NCBI GenBank assembly: GCA_031411575.1
Contig: JANOBJ010000043.1
Location: 1-16,675 of the forward strand
Length of the DNA stretch: 16,675 bases
From: JANOBJ01 sp031411575
Lineage (GTDB): Bacteria; Pseudomonadota; Gammaproteobacteria; Burkholderiales; Burkholderiaceae_C
Direction: 5' to 3'
In this document: in pieces, positions 1-7,211 of the stretch
How positions within the stretch are numbered: position 1 is the stretch's first letter
Layout: the number at the start of each line of letters is the position of its first letter
The notes under the pieces: model-generated
What the model was told of the DNA's origin: nothing
What the model saw: only the letters and a program-made list of their open reading frames with translations
The model's database searches: none
Made by a program: the position numbers and the translations under genes

Positions 1-520
1 TGTCGATCACGTGCACCAGGCTCGCCACCTCGGACGTCACGTACACGCGCTTGCCGTCGGGCGAGGCTTACACGCCTTCGGGTTCCTTGCCGGTGGGCAC
101 GCTGCGCACCGGCTTGCGGGTGGCGACGTCGATCACCGTCAGCGCGCCGTCTTCCTCGTTGGACGCGTAGATCAGCTTGCCGTCGGGCGACACATCGAAC
201 ATCTCCGGGTCTTCGCCCAGCGCGATCTTCTCGACCGACTTGCGGGTGGCGATGTCGATCACATCGGCCTGGTTGGCGTCGCTGCAGGCCACCATCAGCC
301 GCGTGGCGCCGGGCATCAGCTGCATGTGGCGCGGCCGCTTGCAGGTGGGAATCAGGCCCACCACCGCCAGCGTCTTGCCGTCGAGTACGGTGATCGCGTT
401 GTCTTTTTCGCTGCTGATGAAAATCTGGCCGGTGCCCTTGGCGGCCACGCCGCCGGCGCCCATGGCGAGCGCCGCCGCCGTCAGCGTGCCAGCCAGCCAG
501 CGTTTGAATCGCGTCTGCAT
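1..520 (-). pseudogene. Secreted YVTN-type beta-propeller protein, 5' part, with in-frame stop
   Basis: The reading frame starts with ATG at 518-520, preceded on the minus strand by AGGAGA eight bases upstream. Residues 1-27 (MQTRFKRWLAG...GGVAA) form a Sec signal peptide, so the product should be periplasmic. The mature part holds propeller blades with the repeated signature SPDGK-[LR]-[IV]-Y and VIDVATRKP or VIDIATRKS, as in YVTN/NHL proteins and the PQQ-dependent-catabolism-associated propellers, which are usually a little over 300 residues. After GKEPEGV (residue 150) the codon at 68-70 is TAA, but the same frame continues without a break as ASPDGKRVYVTSEVASLVHVID to the window edge, exactly the next blade. 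It is therefore a full-length gene carrying a single nonsense codon (or a sequencing error), not a natural 150-residue protein. The 3' end lies outside the window. The ligand or partner cannot be told from sequence; a role beside a quinoprotein dehydrogenase is family knowledge only. Confidence 0.75.
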
Positions 521-662
521 GGATGTGTCTCCTTGTTGTTGGTGCGCACCGAGCGCCGGAAAACGCGAGCTTAAGGCCCCACCGGGGCCGTCGGCATCGT
601 GGCAAACCCGTCTTCCCCTCGGGCCGGGCTGGCATCTTCCAGATCCGGCATGACACCGCTTG

Positions 663-734
663 TGCTACTATTTTAATAGCATACTATGACCAGCTGACAA
701 GCACAACAGGCCAATTTGATGCTCAAACAGGCCC
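663..734 (+). repeat. TGCTA-headed 72-bp repeat, copy A
   Basis: A gapless alignment with 13442-13513 gives about 54 of 72 identical bases by eye. The head is the dyad TGCTA-N9-TAGCA, followed by CTATGACCA, ACAACAGGCC and AAACAGGCCC blocks. The last 12 bases overlap the 3' end of the metallopeptidase gene, whose TGA stop lies within the repeat. It is AT-rich compared with its surroundings. It resembles intergenic repeats I associate with Comamonadaceae genomes; that family assignment is from memory and unverified. Confidence 0.75.
673..700 (-). promoter_or_regulatory. Possible sigma70 promoter inside repeat copy A
   Basis: On the minus strand TTGTCA (695-700) is followed after 16 bases by TATTAA (673-678), with TAAAAT overlapping at 670-675. 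It would start transcription about 135 bases before the beta-propeller gene. It lies entirely within repeat copy A, so the repeat itself may supply the promoter. It is only a consensus match. Confidence 0.28.
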
Positions 735-1976
735 TGTGGGCAGTGTCCGGGCCTCGTTCACCAGCATGTGGATGAACTGCAGCTTGCCAACCACCGGGCG
801 CGTCAACACGAAGGGGTAGAAGTCGGGCTGGCCCATGCTGCGTGACAGCTCGTTGAGCACGCTGGTCAGCTGTACCCAGGAGTTGAGGAACTCCAGAAAC
901 TCGGTGGCCTGCGGGTCTTGCGGCTGCCACAGCGTGTCGGGGCCGAAAGGGTCGGCGTCGATCTCCACGTCGTCGGCGTCCAGCCCGAAGCTCAAAGCCG
1001 TATCAAACGTGTCCACCATGTGCAGGTAGTGCGCCCAGGTCTCGGCCCAGTCTTCCCAGGGGTGGGTGCTGGCGTAGCTGCTGACGAAGCGCTGCGCCCA
1101 GTTGGGCGGCGGCCCCTGCTCGTAGTTTTGCCGCAGCGCGGCCGAATAGTCCTGCCGCTCGTCGCCGAACAGCTGGCGGAAATGCGTCAGCCAAGAGGAA
1201 TCCAGCACCAGCCGGTCCCAGTAGTAGTGGCCCACCTCGTGGCGAAAGTGGCCCAGCAGCGTGCGGTAGGGCTCGCGCAGGTCGGCGCGCAGGCGTTCGC
1301 GCAGCGCGTCGTCGGCCTCCTCGACATCGAGCGTGATGATGCCGCCCACATGGCCGGTCACCACGCGCGGCCCGCCCGGCGGCGCACGCAGCAGATCAAA
1401 CGCCAGCCCGTGCACCGGGTCCTGGTTGACGCGCGACGCCACCGGCAGGCCCAGCGCCAGCAACTGCGACACCAGGCGCCGCTTGGCCACCTCGATCTTG
1501 CGCCACAGCACCTGGTTGGAGGTCTCGGTCAGGTCCGGGATCAGGCGGTTCAGGTTGCAGGCGATGCACAGGCCCTCAAAGTCGTCCGGCTGATCGGGCG
1601 TGTGGTGGACCAGCCAGTTGCAGCCGGCGGCCGATTCGAAGTTGCTGCAGCGCCGGTACAGCGTGCCCGATTCGTCGCCAATCGCCGTCCACAGCCCCTC
1701 CTGCCGCCCCGGCTCCAGTGGCAGTACGCGCGCGTGCTGCACCGCGTAGCCCAGTGGCGTGTCGCAGGCCAGACAGGCGCTGTTGCGGAAGAACACCGGC
1801 CTGCCGCACTGGCAGCGGTACGAGCGCGTGGTGGTGGGCACCTTGCGGCGCTTCCAGGGGCTGAAAACCGGGCCCTCGACAGCGGCGGGCTCGGGGGCTT
1901 GCAGGGGTGGCGCGGCGCTGGCCAGCGGCTCGTCCATTTCGGGGGTTGCAGTAGGGTCGGTCACAGCGGGGATCAT
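723..1976 (-). CDS. Putative zinc-ribbon zinc-binding metallopeptidase (COG4307-like)
   Basis: 417 residues from ATG at 1974-1976; a GTG twelve codons upstream (2010-2012) is possible but has no better ribosome site. After a Pro/Ala-rich N-terminus, Cys55, Cys57, Cys68 and Cys71 form a zinc ribbon (CQCG...CLAC). A second cysteine set follows at 110, 119, 137 and 140 (GLCIACNLNR). The catalytic region has HEVGH at 246-250 and a conserved acidic stretch HPWEDWAETWAHYLHM at 305-320 that could give the third zinc ligand, as in the uncharacterised putative zinc-binding metallopeptidase family. No signal peptide is seen, so it is probably cytosolic. Substrate is unknown. It diverges from the MFS gene with 48 bases between start codons. 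Its last codons and stop come from repeat copy A. Family is fairly sure; proteolytic activity is inferred from HExxH only. Confidence 0.8.
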   Translation of the reverse strand: MIPAVTDPTATPEMDEPLASAAPPLQAPEPAAVEGPVFSPWKRRKVPTTTRSYRCQCGRPVFFRNSACLACDTPLGYAVQHARVLPLEPGRQEGLWTAIGDESGTLYRRCSNFESAAGCNWLVHHTPDQPDDFEGLCIACNLNRLIPDLTETSNQVLWRKIEVAKRRLVSQLLALGLPVASRVNQDPVHGLAFDLLRAPPGGPRVVTGHVGGIITLDVEEADDALRERLRADLREPYRTLLGHFRHEVGHYYWDRLVLDSSWLTHFRQLFGDERQDYSAALRQNYEQGPPPNWAQRFVSSYASTHPWEDWAETWAHYLHMVDTFDTALSFGLDADDVEIDADPFGPDTLWQPQDPQATEFLEFLNSWVQLTSVLNELSRSMGQPDFYPFVLTRPVVGKLQFIHMLVNEARTLPTGPV

Positions 1977-2024
1977 GACACGCCTGCCGAGGGGCAAAGC
2001 CGATATGCTCACACTCTGTCACCC

Positions 2025-3545
2025 ATGATTGCAGACCGTTTCGACACCTCGCTGACCGCACTGCAGGCCCGCTACGGGCCGCGCTACCGCTGGCTGCTGC
2101 TGCTGGCGGTGATGGTGGGCACGATGGCGTCGATCATGTCGTCCACCATCGTCAACGTGGCGATTCCCGACATGAGCCAGCACTTCACGCTGGGCCAGGA
2201 GCGCGCGCAGTGGGTGACCTCGGGCTTCATGGTGGCGATGACGGTGTCGAGGCTCACCACGCCCTGGCTGCTGGCGCGCTACGGCTACCGGCGCACCTAC
2301 GCGGGCACCATGTGGCTGCTGCTGGCGGGCGGTGTGGCAGGCGGCCTGTCCAACGATTTCACGCTGGTGCTGATGGCGCGCGTGGCCGAGGGGCTGGCCG
2401 CGGGCGTGGTGCAACCGATCCCGGCCATCATCATCCTGCGCGCCTTCGAGCCGCACGAGCAGGGCCGCGCCAGCGGCATCTTCGGCATGGGCGTGGTGCT
2501 GGCGCCGGCCATCGGCCCGAGCATCGGCGGCGTGCTGGTGGACTTGTTTGGCTGGCGTTCGATCTTCTTCATGGTGGTGCCGTTTTGCCTGGCGTCGCTG
2601 TGGCTGGCGCGCAAGTTCGTGCCCGGCACGGCGCCTGGCGGCCTGAGCCCTGATCGCGGCGGCGCCGGGCTCGACTGGGTGGGCCTGCTGCTGGGCAGCG
2701 TGGGCACGCTGTGCCTGCTCAACGGGCTGGTGGAGCTGCGCGGGGGTTCGCCGCTGCTGGCGGGCACTTTGCTGGGCGGTGCGGCGCTGTCGCTGGTGGC
2801 GTTTGTGGCCTGGCAGCAGCGCATGGCGCGGCCGCGTGTGCGCCTGTTGCCCGGCCCGCCGGTCGAGCCGCTGATGAACCTGGCGCTGTTTGCCAACCGG
2901 CCGTTTGCGATGGGCAGCATCGTGGCCTTCATCTATGGCACGGCGCTGTTCGGCTCGACCTACCTGCTGCCGGTGTACATGCAGCTCGGGCTGGGGCTGT
3001 CGGCGTCGTACGTGGGCACCATCCTGTTGCCGGCCGGGCTGGTGCTGGCGCTCACCATCGGCGTGGCGGGGCGCCTGGCCGACCGACAACCCACCTACCT
3101 GCTGGTGGGCGTGGGCCTGGCGCTGCTGGCGGCGTCGTTTGCGCTGATGCTGACGGTCAGCCTGCAAAGCCCGATCTGGCTGCTGGTGGCCTGGGCCATC
3201 CTCGGGCGCATCGGCCTGGGGTTCATCCTGCCCTCGCTCAACCTGGGTTCGATGCGCGGGCTGGAGCGGCCGTTGATTCCGCAGGGCTCCAGCGTCATCA
3301 ACTTTGTGCGCATGTTGGGTGGCGCGGCCGGCGTGAGCCTGTGCGGCATCATGCTCGAGTGGCGCATCGCGGCGCACGGCGATTCGCTGACCCTGGCTGC
3401 CACCAGCCCGGCGCGGCTGGCCGCTTTCAACGAGGTGTTTTTGATGCTGGCCGGCCTGTGCGCGCTGGCGATGCTGGCCGCCTGGGGATTGCGTCCCCAG
3501 GCCCCGCAAGCCGTCCCCGTGCCGCCACCGGCCGCGCGAGAATAG
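2025..3545 (+). CDS. MFS transporter, DHA2 (EmrB/QacA-like) family
   Basis: 506 residues with about 14 hydrophobic segments, the size and hydropathy of DHA2 drug:proton antiporters of the inner membrane. Family motifs are visible: SSTIVNVAIPDM at 39-50 (TM1), WVTSGFMVAMTV at 63-74, GYRRTY at 87-92 in the loop 2-3 motif A position, and the antiporter motif C GPSIGGVLVDLFGW at 164-177. TM1 usually reads LDxTIVNVALP; here the acidic residue is replaced by Ser39/Ser40, and motif A is degenerate, so substrate range or coupling may differ. The ATG at 2025 gives a normal short cytosolic N-terminus of about 20 residues, but no clear Shine-Dalgarno precedes it. The reading frame is open far upstream, but that part runs opposite to the metallopeptidase and is not coding. 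The amidotransferase follows after 4 bases. Substrate unknown. Confidence 0.85.
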   Translation: MIADRFDTSLTALQARYGPRYRWLLLLAVMVGTMASIMSSTIVNVAIPDMSQHFTLGQERAQWVTSGFMVAMTVSRLTTPWLLARYGYRRTYAGTMWLLLAGGVAGGLSNDFTLVLMARVAEGLAAGVVQPIPAIIILRAFEPHEQGRASGIFGMGVVLAPAIGPSIGGVLVDLFGWRSIFFMVVPFCLASLWLARKFVPGTAPGGLSPDRGGAGLDWVGLLLGSVGTLCLLNGLVELRGGSPLLAGTLLGGAALSLVAFVAWQQRMARPRVRLLPGPPVEPLMNLALFANRPFAMGSIVAFIYGTALFGSTYLLPVYMQLGLGLSASYVGTILLPAGLVLALTIGVAGRLADRQPTYLLVGVGLALLAASFALMLTVSLQSPIWLLVAWAILGRIGLGFILPSLNLGSMRGLERPLIPQGSSVINFVRMLGGAAGVSLCGIMLEWRIAAHGDSLTLAATSPARLAAFNEVFLMLAGLCALAMLAAWGLRPQAPQAVPVPPPAARE

Positions 3546-3549
3546 CCCC

Positions 3550-4320
3550 ATGTGCCAACTGCTCGGGATGAACTGCAACACGCCGACCGACGTGACCTTC
3601 AGCTTCACCGGTTTTGCACAGCGCGGCGGCCGCACCGACCACCATGCCGACGGCTGGGGCATCGCGTTTTTTGAAGACCGCGGCCTGCGCCATTTTGTCG
3701 ATCACCAGAGTGCCTGCGACTCGCCCGTGGCCGAGCTGATCCGGCGCTACCCCGTGAAAAGCCAGAACGTGATCGCCCACATCCGCAAGGCGACGCAGGG
3801 CGCGGTGAACCTGCAGAACTGCCACCCCTTTGTGCGCGAACTCTGGGGCCGCTACTGGGTGTTTGCGCACAACGGCGACCTGAAAGACTTTCACCCGCGC
3901 CTGCACGCCAGCTTCCGGCCGGTGGGCAGCACCGACAGCGAGCGCGCGTTCTGCTGGATCATGCAGGAGCTGGCCAAATCGCACGCCGACGTGCCCAGCG
4001 TGCATGAGCTCACGCTCACCCTGCGCGAGCTGGCGCCCCAGATCGCGCGCCACGGCACCTTCAATTTCTTGCTCTCCAACGGCCAGGCGCTGTGGGCCCA
4101 TGCCTCGACCCAGTTGCACTACGTGGAGCGCCGCCACCCCGTCACCCAGGCCACGCTGGCCGACGAAGACCTGAGCGTGGATTTTGCGCAGCACACCTCG
4201 GCCAACGACCGCGTGGCCGTGGTGGTGACGGCACCGCTCACGACCAATGAGGCGTGGACGGCGTTTGCGCCGGGCGAGCTCAAGGTGTTTGTGGACGGGG
4301 CTGTGGGCAGCGGAACATGA
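3550..4320 (+). CDS. YafJ-type class II glutamine amidotransferase
   Basis: 256 residues. Met1-Cys2 exposes Cys2 as the Ntn-hydrolase nucleophile after Met removal, which also fixes the start. Typical glutaminase motifs follow: HADGWGIAFF at 32-41, HIRKAT at 77-82, AHNGDL at 106-111 and STDSE at 127-131. The whole protein is one glutaminase domain with no synthase domain attached, as in E. coli YafJ and related stand-alone amidotransferases. It would release ammonia from glutamine or cleave a gamma-glutamyl bond; the physiological acceptor is not known for this family and cannot be read from sequence. It starts 4 bases after the MFS stop, so the two are probably cotranscribed, and it converges on garD with only 12 bases between stop codons. 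Confidence 0.88.
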   Translation: MCQLLGMNCNTPTDVTFSFTGFAQRGGRTDHHADGWGIAFFEDRGLRHFVDHQSACDSPVAELIRRYPVKSQNVIAHIRKATQGAVNLQNCHPFVRELWGRYWVFAHNGDLKDFHPRLHASFRPVGSTDSERAFCWIMQELAKSHADVPSVHELTLTLRELAPQIARHGTFNFLLSNGQALWAHASTQLHYVERRHPVTQATLADEDLSVDFAQHTSANDRVAVVVTAPLTTNEAWTAFAPGELKVFVDGAVGSGT

Positions 4321-4332
4321 CCGGGTGGGTCT

Positions 4333-5943
4333 TCAGGTCACCGGCGCCGGGTTGAACAGCACCAGCGCGTTGTGCAGCTTCCAATGCTCGGCCCAGGTCT
4401 TCTTGCGGCCGCTGGCCACGTCGAGCATCAGGCGGAACAGCTCCCAGCCCACATCTTCGATGGTGGCCGAACCGTCGGCAATCGTTCCGGCGTTGATGTC
4501 CATCAAGTCGTGCCAGCGCCGCGCCAGGTCGCTGCGCGTGGCGACCTTGATCACCGGTACCTGAGCCAGCCCGTAGGGCGTGCCGCGGCCGGTAGTGAAC
4601 ACATGCAGGTTCATGCCGGCGGCCAGTTGCAGCGTGCCGCAGATGAAGTCGCTGGCCGGCGTGGCGGCGTAGGTCAACCCCTTGGCCTTGAGCTTCTCGC
4701 CCGGTGCCAGCACGTTGGAGATGGGTGACGTGCCCGACTTGACGATCGAGCCCATGGCTTTCTCAACGATGTTCGACAGGCCGCCCTTCTTGTTGCCGGG
4801 CGTGGTGTTGGCGCTGCGGTCCACGCTGCCGCGCTGCAGGTAGTCGTCGTACCAGGCCATCTCGCGCACCATGGCCTGCGCCACCTCGGGAGTGGTGGCA
4901 CGGGCGGTGAGCTGGGCAATGCCGTCGCGCACCTCGGTGGTTTCCGAGAACATCACGCTGGCGCCAGCGCGCACCAGCAGGTCGGTGCAGAAGCCTACGG
5001 CCGGGTTGGCGGTAACGCCCGAGAACGCGTCGCTGCCGCCGCACTGCACGCCGACCACCAGTTCGCTGGCGGGCACCGTCTCGCGGCGGCGCGCGTTCAG
5101 TCGCTTGAGGTGCTGCTCGGCCTGGCGCACGATGCTGTCCACCATCGACATGAAACCCACGTGCGCGTCGTCCTGCAAACACACCACGTCCAGCGGTTCG
5201 CCTTCGGCCTTGCGTTCATCGACGATCGCAAAGCTGCCGGGCGGCAGCAGCCGCTCGGGCTGCAGCTTCTCGCAGCCCAGGCTCACCACCATCACCTCGC
5301 CGCCAAAGTTCGGGTTGAGGCTGATGTTGCGCAGCGTGCGAATGGGCACCACCGCGTCGGGCGCGTCGATGGCCACGCCGCAGCCGTAGCCGTGTTCCAG
5401 CGCCACCACGTCGTCCACATTCGGGTATTTCGGCAACAACTCGGCCTTGATGCGCTGCACCGCAAAGTCGGTGACGCCGGCCACGCACTGCACGGTTTGC
5501 GTGATGGCCAGGATGTTGCGCGTGCCCACCGAGCCGTCGGGGTTGCGAAAGCCCTCGAAGGTGTAGCCGGTGAGCGCTTCGGTCGGCGACGGCTTGACGG
5601 TGGCCATCGGCAGGTTGTCCAGGCCGCGCGCGTCGGGCATCTTCAGCAGCCGCTCATGCACCCAGCTGCCGGCGGGAATGGCTTTGAGCGCGGTGCCGAT
5701 CGGCACGTTGTAGCGCCGCACCACGCCGCCTTCGGCAATGTCCTCCAGCGCCACCTTGTGGCCTTGGGGCACGGTCTCGCGCAGCGTCAGGCCCGACGCG
5801 ACCACGGTGCCCGCCGGCAGGCCGCCGTTGTTGGCCACGATGACGACGTTGTCGGCGTCATGCATCCGGATGGTGAGCGGCGCGCCGGACACCGGGGCGG
5901 TGTTGGTGGTGTCGGGGGCAGCGATGGCGGGGGTTTCAGGCAT
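4333..5943 (-). CDS. garD: Galactarate dehydratase (UxaA/GarD family)
   Basis: 536 residues, close to the approximately 520 of E. coli GarD. An N-terminal SAF-like domain (about 23-100) is joined to the UxaA C-terminal dehydratase domain, which starts around GFRNPDGSVGTRN (131-143). CGGSDAFSGVTANPAVG at 301-317 and MFSETTEVRDG at 331-341 are characteristic of GarD rather than altronate dehydratase. HGYGCG at 184-189 and SLGCEK at 221-226 carry conserved His/Cys residues. The iron-dependent enzyme (family knowledge) removes water from galactarate to give 5-keto-4-deoxy-D-glucarate, the same product as GudD makes from glucarate. The start has a strong AGGAGAT six bases upstream. It is divergent from the LacI-type repressor gene across 99 bases containing operator O1, so repression by that protein is likely. 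The downstream aldolase and reductase for its product lie across the repressor gene. Confidence 0.88.
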   Translation of the reverse strand: MPETPAIAAPDTTNTAPVSGAPLTIRMHDADNVVIVANNGGLPAGTVVASGLTLRETVPQGHKVALEDIAEGGVVRRYNVPIGTALKAIPAGSWVHERLLKMPDARGLDNLPMATVKPSPTEALTGYTFEGFRNPDGSVGTRNILAITQTVQCVAGVTDFAVQRIKAELLPKYPNVDDVVALEHGYGCGVAIDAPDAVVPIRTLRNISLNPNFGGEVMVVSLGCEKLQPERLLPPGSFAIVDERKAEGEPLDVVCLQDDAHVGFMSMVDSIVRQAEQHLKRLNARRRETVPASELVVGVQCGGSDAFSGVTANPAVGFCTDLLVRAGASVMFSETTEVRDGIAQLTARATTPEVAQAMVREMAWYDDYLQRGSVDRSANTTPGNKKGGLSNIVEKAMGSIVKSGTSPISNVLAPGEKLKAKGLTYAATPASDFICGTLQLAAGMNLHVFTTGRGTPYGLAQVPVIKVATRSDLARRWHDLMDINAGTIADGSATIEDVGWELFRLMLDVASGRKKTWAEHWKLHNALVLFNPAPVT

Positions 5944-6000
5944 TGCGATCTCCTATCATGGGGCGCGCCGCGGGGGGCGGCCTCACGAATCCATGCAGAC

Positions 6001-6030
6001 TTGAAGTAGACTATTTGGTAGCGGTACCAT
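6001..6030 (+). promoter_or_regulatory. Possible promoter of the repressor gene
   Basis: TTGAAG (6001-6006) and TACCAT (6025-6030) are 18 bases apart. The -10 candidate lies within operator O1, the same arrangement as in the receptor-operon promoter. The 5' leader would be only a few bases, fitting the absence of a Shine-Dalgarno before the ATG at 6043. Consensus matching only. Confidence 0.35.
6016..6029 (+). promoter_or_regulatory. LacI-family operator O1 (garD/repressor divergent region)
   Basis: TGGTAGCGGTACCA, a 14-bp near-palindrome in the 99-base divergent region. It is the exact reverse complement of O2 at 7111-7124, which supports a real binding site. It overlaps the putative -10 of the repressor gene and lies about 73 bases before the garD start codon, so it could serve both autoregulation and garD control. 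Confidence 0.75.
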
Positions 6031-6042
6031 ATTAAGCCACCG

Positions 6043-7071
6043 ATGACTGAAAAAATCAATCTCAAACGCGCCCGTCGCGGCAGCGGGGCTATCACGCTGC
6101 GCGACGTGGCCAAACTGGCTGGCGTGGCGCCCATCACGGCCTCGCGGGTGCTCAACACGCCGGACCAGGTGTCCCAGGACGTGCGCCAGCGGGTGCTGGA
6201 CGCGGTCCAGCGCACCGGCTACGTGCCCAATCGCATGGCCGGTGGCCTGGCGTCGTCGCGCAGCCGGTTGATTGCAGCGGTGGTGCCGAGCACGGTGATG
6301 TCGGTGTTCATGGAAACCATCGAATCCCTCAACAGCACCCTGTTTGACGCGGGCTACCAGCTGATGCTGGGCCAGTCGAGCTACTCGGCCGCGCGCGAAG
6401 ACCTGCTGCTCGAAGCCATCATCGGGCGCCGGCCCGACGGCATTTTCCTGACCGGCATCATGCCCCCCGGCAAAGGCCGCACCCGGCTGCTGGCGTCGGG
6501 CATTCCGGTGGTTGAAACCTGGGATCTCACGCCCACCCCAATTGACATGCTGATCGGCTTCTCCCACTCTGACATTGGCCGCGAGGTGGCCAGGTTCCTG
6601 CTGGCAAAAGGACGCCGTCGGCTGGCAGTGGTGACGGCCGACGACGAACGCGCGGCCCGACGCGTGGCTGCATTCTCCGAGGCAGTGACTCACAGCGGCC
6701 GGGCCGAGGTGGTGGTGGTCAATGTGGGGGCGTCCCGATCGCTCAAAAGCGGGCGCGAGGCGATGGGGCGCCTGCTGGCCGAGGCGCCTGAGGTTGACGC
6801 GATTTTCTGCAGCTCTGACCTGCTGGCGCTGGGCGTGGTCACCGAGGCCCGCGCGCGGGGCATCGCGGTACCCAGGCGCATCGCCATCGTGGGGTTCGGC
6901 GACGTGGCGTTTGGGGCCGATCTGGTGCCGGCCCTGAGCACCGTGCAGATCAACGGCGCCGACATCGGGCAGCGGGCGGCGCGTTACCTGATGGACCGGG
7001 CCGAGGGCCGCGCGGTTCAGCAGCGCATCGTCGATGTGGGCTTTGCCATCGTCGAACGCGATACCACTTGA
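6043..7071 (+). CDS. LacI-family (GntR-like) transcriptional repressor of hexarate catabolism
   Basis: 342 residues. The N-terminal helix-turn-helix TLRDVAKLAGVAPITASRVLN at 18-38 is followed by the hinge YVPNRMAGGLASSRSRL (60-76) and a periplasmic-binding-protein-like effector domain (about 77-342), including GRRPDGIFL, FLLAKGRRRLAVVT and IFCSSDLLALG stretches. The hinge AGGLASSRS resembles gluconate-type GntR repressors rather than LacI itself. It is likely a dimer that binds the TGGTAGCGCTACCA-type sites O1, O2 and O3 and is released by a hexarate or a pathway intermediate; effector identity is inference. It sits between garD and the receptor-gudD-garL-garR genes, and O1 overlaps its own promoter, so negative autoregulation is likely. 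No good ribosome site precedes the start. Confidence 0.88.
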   Translation: MTEKINLKRARRGSGAITLRDVAKLAGVAPITASRVLNTPDQVSQDVRQRVLDAVQRTGYVPNRMAGGLASSRSRLIAAVVPSTVMSVFMETIESLNSTLFDAGYQLMLGQSSYSAAREDLLLEAIIGRRPDGIFLTGIMPPGKGRTRLLASGIPVVETWDLTPTPIDMLIGFSHSDIGREVARFLLAKGRRRLAVVTADDERAARRVAAFSEAVTHSGRAEVVVVNVGASRSLKSGREAMGRLLAEAPEVDAIFCSSDLLALGVVTEARARGIAVPRRIAIVGFGDVAFGADLVPALSTVQINGADIGQRAARYLMDRAEGRAVQQRIVDVGFAIVERDTT

Positions 7072-7096
7072 CCAGGGTAAACCCTATTTATCGCTC

Positions 7097-7125
7097 CTTG
7101 ACGGGCTGATTTGGTACCGCTACCA
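7097..7125 (+). promoter_or_regulatory. Promoter of the Bug receptor-gudD-garL-garR operon
   Basis: TTGACG (7097-7102, 5 of 6 to the -35 consensus) and TACCAT (7120-7125, 4 of 6) are separated by 17 bases. Operator O2 covers the end of the spacer and most of the -10, and O3 lies just after the expected start point near 7132, an arrangement typical for repression. Confidence 0.6.
7111..7124 (+). promoter_or_regulatory. LacI-family operator O2
   Basis: TGGTACCGCTACCA overlaps the -10 region of the operon promoter. It is the exact reverse complement of O1 (6016-6029), about 1,095 bases away centre to centre, far enough for DNA looping in principle. Its centre is 32 bases from the centre of O3, about three helical turns. 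Confidence 0.78.
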
Positions 7126-7142
7126 TTCGAGTCATGCCAACC

Positions 7143-7156
7143 TGGTAGCGCTACCG
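7143..7156 (+). promoter_or_regulatory. LacI-family operator O3
   Basis: TGGTAGCGCTACCG contains the perfect 12-bp palindrome GGTAGCGCTACC (7144-7155) and lies downstream of the expected transcription start. Of the three sites it is the most symmetric, so it may be the strongest. It should be on the same face of the helix as O2. Confidence 0.75.
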
Positions 7157-7211
7157 GTTGCATGCATCCCGAACCGACCGCCCCGACCCCGATCACCCCC
7201 GGAGACTTGAC

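Noticed and set aside
918..2024. A 5' extension of the MFS reading frame
   Set aside because: The extension is opposite the metallopeptidase gene, is Arg/Gln/His-rich and would add over 360 non-membrane residues; the ATG at 2025 gives the normal start.
2019..3662. A 547-codon open frame on the minus strand opposite the MFS gene
   Set aside because: Its product is a His/Gln/Arg/Ala-rich string without family motifs, the usual antisense shadow of a GC-rich gene; the plus strand encodes a clear MFS protein.
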